Positions 28,138-35,571 of a DNA stretch of 35,571 nucleotides are shown one piece after another (positions within the stretch are counted from its first letter, which is position 1; each line of letters starts with the position of its first letter). This DNA is from Fischerella sp. CENA71 (GTDB lineage: Bacteria; Cyanobacteriota; Cyanobacteriia; Cyanobacteriales; Nostocaceae), in NCBI GenBank assembly GCA_024239075.1, contig JANBVI010000052.1, forward strand, positions 1 to 35,571, given 5' to 3'. The position numbers were made by a program, and so were the translations under genes. Under the pieces are notes generated by a model. The model was not told the DNA's origin and did no database searches. It worked only from the letters and a program-made list of their open reading frames with translations.

Positions 28138-28799
28138 GATGATTGGTTTTAAGCTAGAGGTAATGCGATCGCTGGAATATTAAGTTTAATGTTTATGTGT
28201 ACCAGTTGAACCAACAATACAGACAACGTTGATTTAGCAGTCCAGCTAAACCTCTGGTTCAGCTTCCCTACTTTGCTTTTTGAGACTTGAGAGTAAACTT
28301 GACTTGCCTCTAACCCCATAAGTTTAAGTAGAGACGCAGAGATATCTGTCAGACTCTCTCGCTAAATATAAACCATCAATGGTGCAAATACCTATATATT
28401 TATTAAATATTCCAAAAGTAGAGGCATGACAAATAAGAACCCCCACTGCTTGGAGAAGTCCAGGTTCTGTGTCTACTACCTAATAATAAATTAATCTAAA
28501 TTAATCTATTCTTTGCTGTAATTTCGAGAGCGACATCACCAGCCACTACTATTCGCTTAAAAATTTGTCGATATTGCTTTGGCGTATAGAGATGTGTAGT
28601 CAGATACCGCAGAGGAATTTTGCATTTTTAACTACCAACAATGATATTACTGAATCCTATTTTTTTGAGTTTTAAAATATACGTATTTTTTCTATACCAA
28701 TTTTAGTTAAATCGACAGCAGCATATAACTATGGCTGTTAATTTTTGATATTTCATTGCAACCACAACCTTTTAAATATAAGGGTTTTGGGATTTTAAT
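28138..28799. other. Intergenic region with possible short gene relic
   Basis: 662 bp upstream of serA (minus) and of the calpain gene (plus), so it should hold both promoters; none is clear. On the minus strand, from about 28620 to the TAG at 28496, a 40-codon frame without a start reads IPLRYLTTHLYTPKQYRQIF and on to EITAKNRLI; it looks protein-like and may be a gene remnant of unknown family. Near 28438-28476 there is an interspersed GAACCC...GGGTTC-like sequence. A HIP1 site lies near 28167. Confidence 0.35.
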
Positions 28800-30599
28800 G
28801 TGCCAAAAATTATTAATTTAACACTTTCTAAATATACAGTTATGCCAGCAGATTTTGCAGGTAACAATTTAACTAATTCTCGAAATGTAAATGTTACTTA
28901 TATCAACCAAACCTTTAGAGATTGGGTAGGAAAGAGTGATAAAAACGATTACTATAGTCTCAACCTCAGTAATCGTAGTAGCTTAAATCTAGTTGTTGAT
29001 GGTTTGTCAAACGATGCTAATTTACAATTAGTAAATAGTAATGGTTCTGTAATTTCAGGTTCTTACAATAGTAAAAAAAAGGCAGAGTCTATCAGTACAA
29101 CTTTAGATGCTGGCACTTACTATATCCGAGTTTACCGAGTCAATAAGAAGAAGAGTACTTACTACAACTTAAAAGTTTCTGGCAACGAAGCACCACAATC
29201 ATTACAATTAAGCACTAGTAAAAGCACTTATCAACAAGGCGAAACAGTTAGTCTCAAAAACATCAGTGTATTTGATGGAAATGGTGCAGCTGACTTAGCA
29301 CGAGTAGATTTTAGTTTGCAAAAAAACGGTGGTGAATGGCAAGATATCAGCGATGTAGTGAATTTTATTGCCAATAGTAACGACAACCGCTACGCCAGTT
29401 TTGAATACAGTTTATCTGGTCTTGATGCAGGCAATTATGTATTATCAGCAAAAACCTACGATAAATCAGGTGCTAGTACAGACACCATACAAACTAGTTT
29501 TGGTATTATACCTGTTTCTACTCAAGACTGGTTTGACTTGAACATTCAAGATACAGGTATACGTGAGACTGCAAGGTGGCGTTTTACAGATAATGTTCTT
29601 GATCGCAATGATATGATTGCTATTTTTCGAGAAGCAAAAGATAGCAGTGTAGTTGACAGTAGTGAATTAACTGATTTGCGTACACTAGTTAATAATTCTT
29701 CTTCGTTAAGAATGCCAGATTATGTACGTGTTTTATCGAACAAAGTAGTTAATTATGATCTTGCTAATCAAAATTATCAAGGAAATACGCTAGGTAGTTT
29801 GTATGCAGGTAGCAGTGATATTCAAATCGAGAACTTAATTAGTAAGTGGTTTTTGGGTAGCGATCGCCCCACAACTTCCTACAATTATCAATACGCTAAT
29901 GGTTCTCTGTTTCAAAATGGCGCTACTTATCAAGATATTAAACAAGGTAGTCTGAATGATTGCTTTTTCCTCACAGGTTTAGCAGCAACTGCTTTCCGTT
30001 CACATAGCATGATTGAAAATATGTTTATTGACAACGGTGATCAAACTTTCACCGTGCGTTTTTACAATCATGTAATTGCTGATTATGTGACGGTAGATAA
30101 ATATTTACCCACCAATCAAGAAGGATATTTTATTTACGCCAATCAAGGCAATTACTACGGAAACTCTAATAATGAATTATGGGTAGCTTTAGCTGAAAAA
30201 GCTTACGCTCAACTTAACCAATCTGGATGGATTTATCAAGATAATACCAATTCTTATAATGGTATTAATAATGGTGGTTACGTCAGTGATGCACTCACAA
30301 ATATCACAGGATTAAAGACTTCTCTTGCCAATCTGCTTAATTTTAACTCAGTAGTGAATGCTTTCAATTCTGGGCAAATGATTGGTTTGAGTACAAAATC
30401 AACCGTGGTTAATGCAAATATTATTGCTAGTCATGCTTACGCATTAGTAGGTTACAATTCTTTAACCCAAATGTTTACACTGTTTAATCCGTGGGGTATC
30501 AATAACGGTACATCTAAACCGGATATGCTCGAACTGTCTTGGGATCAAATTGAAGCAAACTTTAGCTATTGGGATGCAACAACTAATAATATTGTTTAA
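28800..30599 (+). CDS. Calpain-like C2 family cysteine peptidase with PPC domain
   Basis: 599 residues from GTG at 28800 (an internal ATG at 28842 is an alternative). Residues about 35-135 form a bacterial pre-peptidase C-terminal (PPC) beta domain (KNDYYSLNLSNRSSLNLVVD ... AGTYYIRVY). An Ig-like stretch (about 140-240) comes next. The C-terminal half is a calpain catalytic domain with the triad Cys388 (QGSLNDCFFLTGLAA), His545 (SHAYALVGY) and Asn563 (LFNPWG). All catalytic residues are intact. There is no Sec signal peptide; PPC-bearing cyanobacterial proteases may leave by other routes, so location is unsettled. A hairpin with a T-run follows the stop. The next gene is also a peptidase and shares a short N-terminal motif with this one. 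Confidence 0.9.
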   Translation: MPKIINLTLSKYTVMPADFAGNNLTNSRNVNVTYINQTFRDWVGKSDKNDYYSLNLSNRSSLNLVVDGLSNDANLQLVNSNGSVISGSYNSKKKAESISTTLDAGTYYIRVYRVNKKKSTYYNLKVSGNEAPQSLQLSTSKSTYQQGETVSLKNISVFDGNGAADLARVDFSLQKNGGEWQDISDVVNFIANSNDNRYASFEYSLSGLDAGNYVLSAKTYDKSGASTDTIQTSFGIIPVSTQDWFDLNIQDTGIRETARWRFTDNVLDRNDMIAIFREAKDSSVVDSSELTDLRTLVNNSSSLRMPDYVRVLSNKVVNYDLANQNYQGNTLGSLYAGSSDIQIENLISKWFLGSDRPTTSYNYQYANGSLFQNGATYQDIKQGSLNDCFFLTGLAATAFRSHSMIENMFIDNGDQTFTVRFYNHVIADYVTVDKYLPTNQEGYFIYANQGNYYGNSNNELWVALAEKAYAQLNQSGWIYQDNTNSYNGINNGGYVSDALTNITGLKTSLANLLNFNSVVNAFNSGQMIGLSTKSTVVNANIIASHAYALVGYNSLTQMFTLFNPWGINNGTSKPDMLELSWDQIEANFSYWDATTNNIV

Positions 30600-30929
30600 A
30601 AAGTAAAATCTCAGCGTACAGATTGATAAAAAATTTTAGAGACGTTGCACTGCAACGTCTTTTCCTATTGGGAAACCACACCAATAACCATAACTGATCT
30701 GTATTGACGTCAAATTGAAATTATTTTTCATTTATACTCAAGCGATCGCTACAATATTTGAGTTGCTCAATATACAAAATTTTTGTTTATATTTTCATTT
30801 CTTGAATTATCAAAGTACAACCAAATTATTTGTAAAATAACTAGCATTTTTGCTGCTGATTATATAGTAATTATTGGCAAAGAGGGAGATGTTTTAATGC
30901 CATAAATCTTTTCAAAGGAGAAAATACTT
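30600..30929. other. Intergenic region between the two peptidase genes
   Basis: AT-rich. Contains the terminator-like palindrome at 30640-30663, a HIP1 site near 30742, and the strong Shine-Dalgarno AAAGGAG (30914-30920) of the subtilisin gene. Nothing else is recognised. Confidence 0.5.
30640..30663 (+). terminator. Palindrome with T-run after the calpain gene
   Basis: AGACGTTGCA (30640-30649) and TGCAACGTCT (30651-30660) are exact complements, followed by TTT. It belongs to the same GAGACG-ended palindrome family as 3182-3203 and 33509-33530, here placed where a terminator is expected, 40 bp past the stop. Confidence 0.6.
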
Positions 30930-32789
30930 ATGCCCAATCAAAATCATAGTCAAAACATATTTGATGATCACGGGCTAAATATTACTCCTAAATACTCAGC
31001 AAATGATTTCAGTTCTCCAGATGATTATTACTTGCGTCACAGTAATCGCAGTAGCTTTCAAACAACTGAAAATACTTTAGAATCAGATGTTAGTAGTCAG
31101 CGACAAAAAAATAGTAAATCGAAAAATTCTGTTCAAGCAAACGCAGTAGATTTAGTCATCCAAAACGCCTTTGCTCCTAGTGTGGCAAACGTAGGTAGCA
31201 CTATTCAAGTTTCTTATCAAGTAAAAAATAAAGGTAAAAATAGTGCTGGATTTAACTATACAGATTTTTATCTTTCTAAAGACAAAAATATTAGTAGTGA
31301 TGACTCTCTTTTAGGTTGGAACTGGCTTGGTAGTATTGGTGCTGGTAGTTATACTTCTCAATCTCAAAATGTAACTATAGATAGCAATCTTGCGCCAGGA
31401 AACTACTACATATTGTATAGAGCCGACGCTTTAGATAATGTACTAGAAATCAGTAACACAAATAACGTTTTCGCACGGGAAATTACTATTACCAAGACAG
31501 CAAGTGGAGGATATAATTCTACTTCCGGTTATGGCTTAATTAACGCTTCTAAAGCCGTAGCTAAAGCTAGCAATCAAAATACCTTTGCTGATGTTCCTGA
31601 CTTGGGTGGAAATAACTGGGGTGCTGATTTGGTAAAAGCACCAGAAACTTGGGCAAAGGGGTACACTGGTAAGGGCGTAGTTGTGGCTGTTTTGGATACC
31701 GGCGTAGATCATAATCACCAAGACTTGAGTTCTAATATTTGGACAAATAGCAAAGAAATTGCTGGTAACGGCAAAGATGATGATGGCAACGGTTATATTG
31801 ACGATTACTACGGTTGGAATTTTGACGGCAACAACAACAGTACTTTAGATGTCAACGGTCATGGTACTCACGTCTCTGGTACTATTGCTGGAGTGAACAA
31901 TGGCTATGGTGTGACTGGTATTGCCTATGACTCTAAAATTATGCCAGTCAAAGTTTTAGATGACGAAGGCTCAGGTTCTTATAATGCGATCGCCAATGGA
32001 ATTTACTACGCTGTAGATAATGGCGCTGATGTCATTAACTTAAGTTTGGGTGGTGGACGTTCTAACGATACACTCCAAAAAGCAATTGAATATGCCAGCA
32101 ACAAAGGTGTTATTGTAGTCATGGCAGCTGGTAACGATGGTAGTTCACAACCAGCCTATCCTGCTCGTTATGCAGACAAATATGGAATTGCAGTTGGTGC
32201 AGTAGATCAAAATAAAAATCTTGCAGACTTCTCTAACCGTGCAGGAGCAAAACAACTGACTTACGTCACCGCACCCGGAGTGAATATTTATTCTACACTT
32301 CCAGGTAACGAGTATGCATCTTATAGTGGTACATCAATGGCTACTCCCCATGTTGCGGGTGTAGTTGCTTTGATGCTGAGTGCTAACCCTAACTTGAGTG
32401 ATGCTCAAATACGTCAAATTCTCGCAGAAACATCAGGAAATACCACAACCCAAGCTGCAAACTATAACGTAAATACCAGTTCTGTTACAGAAACGAAAGC
32501 TAATAGCCTAAATTATCACACTAGTGTGACTGCTGTTTCTAGTTTTGATAATATTACTTCACCTTGGATTCGTAGCTATACAAATAGAGATATTGTGACT
32601 TCTGCTAGCAATCCCAATTTTATAAATGAGAATCAAAATAATATTTTGCCAAACTCATCTGCATGGTCACAATTTTGGCATGATTATAAGAACAGTGTAA
32701 TTGGTGATAACAGCACTAGTACAAGTAGTTATGATGATTCGGAAACAAGAAGTATAATAGAATCCAAAATTATGACGAAAACTTCTTAA
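30930..32789 (+). CDS. Subtilisin-like S8 serine peptidase with CARDB domain
   Basis: 619 residues, ATG after AAAGGAG. Residues about 28-42 (DDYYLRHSNRSSF) match the start of the PPC domain in the preceding calpain. A CARDB adhesion-type domain (about 70-188, VDLVIQNAFAPSVANVGSTI) follows. The S8 catalytic domain (about 225-485) has Asp256 (VAVLDTGVDHNHQDL), His311 (GHGTHVSGTIAG) and Ser469 (SGTSMATPHVAG); LSLGGG and AAGNDG complete the family pattern. Asp-rich loops (GKDDDGNGYIDD) suggest calcium binding. The last ~130 residues are Ser/Asn-rich and unassigned. No Sec signal peptide. The catalytic triad is intact, so it is probably an active protease; substrates are unknown. Confidence 0.93.
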   Translation: MPNQNHSQNIFDDHGLNITPKYSANDFSSPDDYYLRHSNRSSFQTTENTLESDVSSQRQKNSKSKNSVQANAVDLVIQNAFAPSVANVGSTIQVSYQVKNKGKNSAGFNYTDFYLSKDKNISSDDSLLGWNWLGSIGAGSYTSQSQNVTIDSNLAPGNYYILYRADALDNVLEISNTNNVFAREITITKTASGGYNSTSGYGLINASKAVAKASNQNTFADVPDLGGNNWGADLVKAPETWAKGYTGKGVVVAVLDTGVDHNHQDLSSNIWTNSKEIAGNGKDDDGNGYIDDYYGWNFDGNNNSTLDVNGHGTHVSGTIAGVNNGYGVTGIAYDSKIMPVKVLDDEGSGSYNAIANGIYYAVDNGADVINLSLGGGRSNDTLQKAIEYASNKGVIVVMAAGNDGSSQPAYPARYADKYGIAVGAVDQNKNLADFSNRAGAKQLTYVTAPGVNIYSTLPGNEYASYSGTSMATPHVAGVVALMLSANPNLSDAQIRQILAETSGNTTTQAANYNVNTSSVTETKANSLNYHTSVTAVSSFDNITSPWIRSYTNRDIVTSASNPNFINENQNNILPNSSAWSQFWHDYKNSVIGDNSTSTSSYDDSETRSIIESKIMTKTS

Positions 32790-32908
32790 CCGAACCGTAT
32801 TAATCTATATTTACTGCACTAGTATAAAAATATTTTTACCAAATCTAAGTAATTGAGGAACTTACGCTAGCATACTTGGTAAAAGTATGAAATAAATCCT
32901 CTAAATCA

Positions 32909-33322
32909 ATGGATATCGCTTTACTAGTCAAAATTTTAGCGCCCTGCTTGCCATTCCTGATGAATGTGGGCAATAAAGCTGTAGAAGGTGCATCTCAAAA
33001 AATAGGTGAAGATGTGTGGAACAAGGGAAAAGCAATTTGGGGTAAGTTAAATCCGCAAGTAGAAGCAAAACAAACAGCGCTAGAAGCAGCAACCGACTTA
33101 GCAAATCATCCAGAAGACGAAGATTTGCAAGCAACTTTGCGCGTACAACTCAAGAAAATCTTAGAAAACGACACAGCACTAGCAGCAGAAATCACCAAAA
33201 TTTTGCAAACCGCATCCTCAACCCAGCCAACAGGTGACAATATTCAAATTAGTGGTCAATCCTACGACCAAAGTACATTAAAGCAGGTAGGGAAAATAGA
33301 AGGAAACCAAGTTAGTTTATAA
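32909..33322 (+). CDS. Putative BELL-domain cell-death effector with C-terminal amyloid-type motif
   Basis: 137 residues. Seen: a hydrophobic N-terminus (MDIALLVKILAPCLPFLMNV), an amphipathic helical body (NKAVEGASQKIGEDVWNKGK, LQATLRVQLKKILENDTALA), a Ser/Thr/Pro hinge (about 101-108), and a short C-terminal beta-prone tail, residues 108-137, containing DNI, QS and QVGKIE and ending V.L. Known: BELL proteins of multicellular bacteria are small helical, putatively membrane-acting effectors carrying a C-terminal BASS motif that matches one at the N-terminus of an adjacent NLR. Here the tail aligns without gaps to residues 9-38 of the NB-ARC gene downstream. Inference: this is the effector of an NLR-effector pair. 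The family assignment rests on pattern memory, the motif match on the sequence. Confidence 0.75.
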   Translation: MDIALLVKILAPCLPFLMNVGNKAVEGASQKIGEDVWNKGKAIWGKLNPQVEAKQTALEAATDLANHPEDEDLQATLRVQLKKILENDTALAAEITKILQTASSTQPTGDNIQISGQSYDQSTLKQVGKIEGNQVSL

Positions 33323-33375
33323 GTAATATCACTTATCTAACCTTGATATAATTTAATGCAGACGCCTGCAATCGT

Positions 33376-33459
33376 AATGTAACGCGATGCATTAACAATG
33401 TAGGACGATACATTAACAATGTAACGCGATACATTAACAATGTAGGGCGATGCATTCGT
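33376..33459. repeat. 21-bp tandem repeats, each a small palindrome (4 units)
   Basis: Units begin at 33376, 33397, 33418 and 33439, each of the form AATGTA-nnnCGA-T(G/A)CATT-AAC (the last ends CGT). The AATGTA and TACATT/TGCATT halves pair, and the six bases between are AACGCGA-like or GGACGA-like. A partial unit follows from 33460. Confidence 0.75.
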
Positions 33460-33508
33460 AATGCAATACCAATTTGAAAAAAGAATGCGACAGATAAATT
33501 CTGTTGTA

Positions 33509-33530
33509 GAGACGCGATAAATCGCGTCTC
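33509..33530. repeat. GAGACG-type interspersed palindrome
   Basis: GAGACGCGAT, an AA loop, then ATCGCGTCTC: a perfect 10-bp stem. It has the same outer bases as the palindromes at 3182-3203 and 30640-30660 but a different pairing interior. Confidence 0.65.
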
Positions 33531-33658
33531 ATATTATGAATGTGTCGCAAACATTTTTTGAATCGGTATAAGGCGATGCATTCGTAATCTAGGTGAATAC
33601 AGAACCTCTCGAATGTTCAAAAATCCGCCTGCGATTAAAATCACAGTCTCATAGCTAA

Positions 33659-33676
33659 AGTCTGCTTCAGCAGACT
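33659..33676. repeat. AGTCTGCT/AGCAGACT palindrome
   Basis: AGTCTGCT (33659-33666), a TC loop, then AGCAGACT (33669-33676): a perfect 8-bp stem without a T-run. I recall similar elements dispersed in cyanobacterial genomes. Confidence 0.5.
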
Positions 33677-33728
33677 GCTTGATTTGTTTGAGTTTAGGAC
33701 TAGCCTTTTGGTGGTGTAATGTAGTTTT

Positions 33729-33796
33729 CTTGGTGTCTTGGTGTCTTGGTGTTTCAAAAATTAATTGTTTAACCACCAAGACACTAAGACACGAAG
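33729..33796. repeat. Long inverted repeat built of GGTGTCTT units
   Basis: The arm 33729-33751 is CTTGGTG plus TCTTGGTG repeated. The arm 33774-33796 is its reverse complement at 21 of 23 positions, with 22 bp between. It ends 58 bp before the NLR start codon and would form a strong hairpin in RNA. Its role (terminator, attenuator or mobile repeat) is open. Confidence 0.65.
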
Positions 33797-33854
33797 GTGA
33801 AAAGAAAAATATATGAGCTTTTTTCTTGTCTTCTAAGACTCTCTGTTCTCATCC

Positions 33855-35571
33855 ATGACAGAAGCAAACAACCCGGACAATCCCGATAATATCAATCTTG
33901 ATGCAACTGCTCACGAACAGAGTCAGGTAACTCAAGTTGGCAAAATCGAAGCAACAACAGTTGTGTTGAATGCAGCACAATTAGAACTGGTAGAAATACT
34001 AGAACGCAGTAGCAAAGCACAATCAGCAGGGGTTCTCAAGGCGGGAAATCCTTGTAAAAGTTTAGCTTATTGGCAGGGACGCACAACAGAAATTGCTCAA
34101 TTGCAGCAGTGGTTAAATGATCCAAATGTTGCTTTAATTGGCATTGAAGGCATTGGTGGAACTGGAAAATCAATGCTAGCTGCCAAAATTTATGAAGAAA
34201 TCGCAGGTTTCCCCAAACGATTTTGGGCTGATGTTGGTAGTGGTGCTGTTTTTAGTGAATTTGCACGGCGCATACTGAGTGAGTTTGACTGTCCGATTCC
34301 AGAACAAGAGTCACAACTCATCGAAGCTTTAGTGAAGTGTCTGCAATCTGGGCAATATTTATTGATTATTGATAACTTAGAAAGTTTATTACAACCGGAT
34401 AGACAATGGGCTAGTCAATTCTACGGTGAGTTTTTCAACTATTGGCTAGAATATGGCAACAACAGTACAGTAGTTGTCACCACCAGAGAACGACCGCAAG
34501 AGGGAAAATTTACATGGCTACCTCTTTCTGGTTTAAAAGTAGAAGAGGGAACAGCACTACTCACAGCATTGGGAATTGGCGGAGATTTAGAGAATTTTGT
34601 CACATTAGTAGATGGACATCCTTTGCTGTTGCGGTTAGTAGCAGATTTAATTAAAGAAGAATACCCACAACACCCGAATTTAGAACATTTAGCAGATTTG
34701 GGATTAGGAAATTTACAAGAGTTGTTAACAAACCCAAAAGTAGTTGGTTTGCATCGCCGGGAAAATGTGGGGATGGTGTTGGTCTTGGATGCTAGTTTTG
34801 AGCGTTTGAGTGATTTGCAAAAAACACTGTTACTCAACGTTAGTGTTTATCGGAGTGCTTTTGATCAGGTAGCAGCAGCTGCTTTGTTAACAGGAGATGG
34901 ACAGGTAGATATTAAGAAAGAATTGAGAAACCTGGTGAAGCGTTCCTTTTTGTTAGAAACATTCAACAATCAGCGAAAGTATCAGTTTCAGCCAGTGGTG
35001 TTGGAGTATGTGCGCTACAAAGCAGGCGATCACACAGCAGCACATCAACAAGCTATTTATCATTATCTCAAGAATATAAAACAAAAACCTTGGCACACCA
35101 TAGAAGATGTTAAAGAATATCTAGAAATTTTTTATCATTGGTATCAACTAGAAAACTATGACTCAGCATTTAATATCTTAAGAGCCTGCGATGACTTTTT
35201 AACACTGCGAGGTTATTACACTGTCAAAGTTGATGTATATGGGCAATTGATAGCGGCTTGGGAAAAAATAGGAGACAGAGAAAACTTGCATTCTTGCGCT
35301 TCTCTGACTTCGTTAGGTAATGCTTACAATTCCCTGGGAGAATATCAAACGGCGATAAACTTCCACCAGCAATCTTTAGAAATAGCAACACAAATAGGTG
35401 ATCGTTCTGGACAAGAGGCTTCTTTAGGCAATTTGGGTGTTGCTTACAAATCTCTGGGAGAATATCAACAGGCAATACAGTTCTACAAGCAATCTTTAGA
35501 AATAGCGACACAAATAGGCTGTCTCTTGATCACATCTACGCACAGCTCCACCGGTAGAGGAATGGCGAATG
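33855..35571 (+). CDS. NB-ARC/TPR NLR-like STAND protein with N-terminal amyloid-type motif, truncated by an IS end
   Basis: Starts ATG at 33855; 555 codons in the native frame to the junction at 35518/35519, the frame then staying open to the window edge. Residues 9-38 carry the motif shared with the upstream 137-aa protein (DNI, QS, QVGKIE, V.L). After a short linker and AYWQGRTTEIAQLQQWL comes an NB-ARC NTPase: Walker A GIGGTGKS with Lys105, Walker B YLLIIDNLE with Asp173, a sensor-like VVVTTRE and HPLLLRL. A winged-helix-like region follows (SFERLSDLQKTLLLNVSVYR). From about 490, TPR units SLGNAYNSLGEYQTAINFHQ and SLGNLGVAYKSLGEYQQAIQ would form the sensor array. Known role of the class: ligand-triggered oligomerisation. 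Inferred: the motif then seeds the upstream effector. Homology to the TPR repeat stops exactly at 35518, where a transposon-like end begins, so this copy is probably broken. Confidence 0.85.
   Translation, partial: MTEANNPDNPDNINLDATAHEQSQVTQVGKIEATTVVLNAAQLELVEILERSSKAQSAGVLKAGNPCKSLAYWQGRTTEIAQLQQWLNDPNVALIGIEGIGGTGKSMLAAKIYEEIAGFPKRFWADVGSGAVFSEFARRILSEFDCPIPEQESQLIEALVKCLQSGQYLLIIDNLESLLQPDRQWASQFYGEFFNYWLEYGNNSTVVVTTRERPQEGKFTWLPLSGLKVEEGTALLTALGIGGDLENFVTLVDGHPLLLRLVADLIKEEYPQHPNLEHLADLGLGNLQELLTNPKVVGLHRRENVGMVLVLDASFERLSDLQKTLLLNVSVYRSAFDQVAAAALLTGDGQVDIKKELRNLVKRSFLLETFNNQRKYQFQPVVLEYVRYKAGDHTAAHQQAIYHYLKNIKQKPWHTIEDVKEYLEIFYHWYQLENYDSAFNILRACDDFLTLRGYYTVKVDVYGQLIAAWEKIGDRENLHSCASLTSLGNAYNSLGEYQTAINFHQQSLEIATQIGDRSGQEASLGNLGVAYKSLGEYQQAIQFYKQSLEIATQIGCLLITSTHSSTGRGMAN
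35519..35571. mobile_element. End of an IS50/Tn5-like insertion sequence (partial)
   Basis: CTGTCTCTTGATCACATCT at 35519-35537 matches, from memory, the IS50 (Tn5) inside end at 18 of 19 positions. The second TPR copy continues as expected up to ACAAATAGG (35510-35518) and then departs from the first copy, which has TGATCGTTCTGG there. IS50-group elements duplicate 9 bp of target, so ACAAATAGG is the predicted duplication. The remaining 34 bp to the edge show no transposase. A library adapter artefact is possible but the sequence differs from the Nextera mosaic end at three bases. Confidence 0.6.

Larger units (their letters stand above)
33323..33854. other. Repeat-rich gap between effector and NLR genes
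   Basis: 532 bp made largely of repeats: four 21-bp palindromic tandem units (33376-33459), a GAGACG palindrome (33509-33530), an AGTCTGCT/AGCAGACT palindrome (33659-33676) and a 23-bp-arm hairpin (33729-33796). A further CGATGCATTCGTAAT copy lies near 33574. No credible gene is seen on either strand; the open frame on the minus strand at 33534-33779 is repeat sequence. Confidence 0.6.

Noticed and set aside
33376-33459. CRISPR-like array
   Set aside because: The 21-bp units are contiguous with no unique spacers of typical length, each is itself palindromic, and there are no cas genes. It is a simple tandem repeat.
33534-33779. 81-residue minus-strand open frame between effector and NLR genes
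   Set aside because: It consists of translated interspersed repeats and palindromes.
35519-35571. Nextera (Tn5 mosaic end) adapter left at the contig end
   Set aside because: The sequence has GAT where the mosaic end has ATA and the following bases match no adapter I know, so a natural IS50-like end is favoured; the adapter explanation is not fully excluded.

Overview
The window looks like chromosomal DNA of a filamentous, probably heterocyst-forming, cyanobacterium. The reasons are the many copies of the HIP1 octamer GCGATCGC, heptameric short tandem repeats of the kind described in Nostocales, TPR-heavy signalling proteins, and families typical of that group (CHAT-TPR, ShlB/FhaC plus haemagglutinin-domain exoproteins, calpain with a PPC domain, NB-ARC/TPR). 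No tRNA, rRNA or CRISPR array was recognised.

Positions 1-16917 (all minus strand) hold a two-partner secretion locus. A TpsB-type outer-membrane transporter (14941-16917) comes first. Three intact TpsA-type beta-helix exoproteins follow (11723-14779, 7781-10213, 3220-7686), with one internally deleted and frameshifted TpsA relic (10290-11535). An exported CHAT-domain/TPR protein (211-3069) comes last, before a strong hairpin near the window edge. The exoproteins share a TPS domain at the N-terminus and a C-terminal signature with two cysteines 94-97 residues apart. A Ser/Thr kinase with TPRs (17076-19097) reads divergently from the transporter.

Positions 19098-28137 are mixed housekeeping and hypothetical genes: a class V aminotransferase of the alanine/serine-glyoxylate group, a DUF3891 protein, a head-to-head pair (small zinc-ribbon protein; coiled-coil plus winged-helix-like protein), a WD40 relic overlapping a Nudix hydrolase gene, a small secreted protein, prmA and serA. 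Heptamer repeats and low-complexity DNA sit between several of them.

Positions 28138-35571 are an accessory region. A calpain-like C2 peptidase and a subtilisin (S8) peptidase lie in tandem. Downstream is the most interesting element: a 137-residue protein resembling a BELL-domain effector (32909-33322), and an NB-ARC/TPR NLR-like gene (33855 onward). The last 30 residues of the first align without gaps to residues 9-38 of the second, with 13 identities, 8 of them using different codons. This is the architecture of bacterial amyloid signalling (BASS) pairs, in which an NLR is thought to template a cell-death effector through a shared prion-like motif. The NLR gene is cut in its TPR region at 35519 by what looks like the end of an IS50/Tn5-like insertion sequence. 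The 532 bp between the two genes is full of palindromes and 21-bp tandem repeats.
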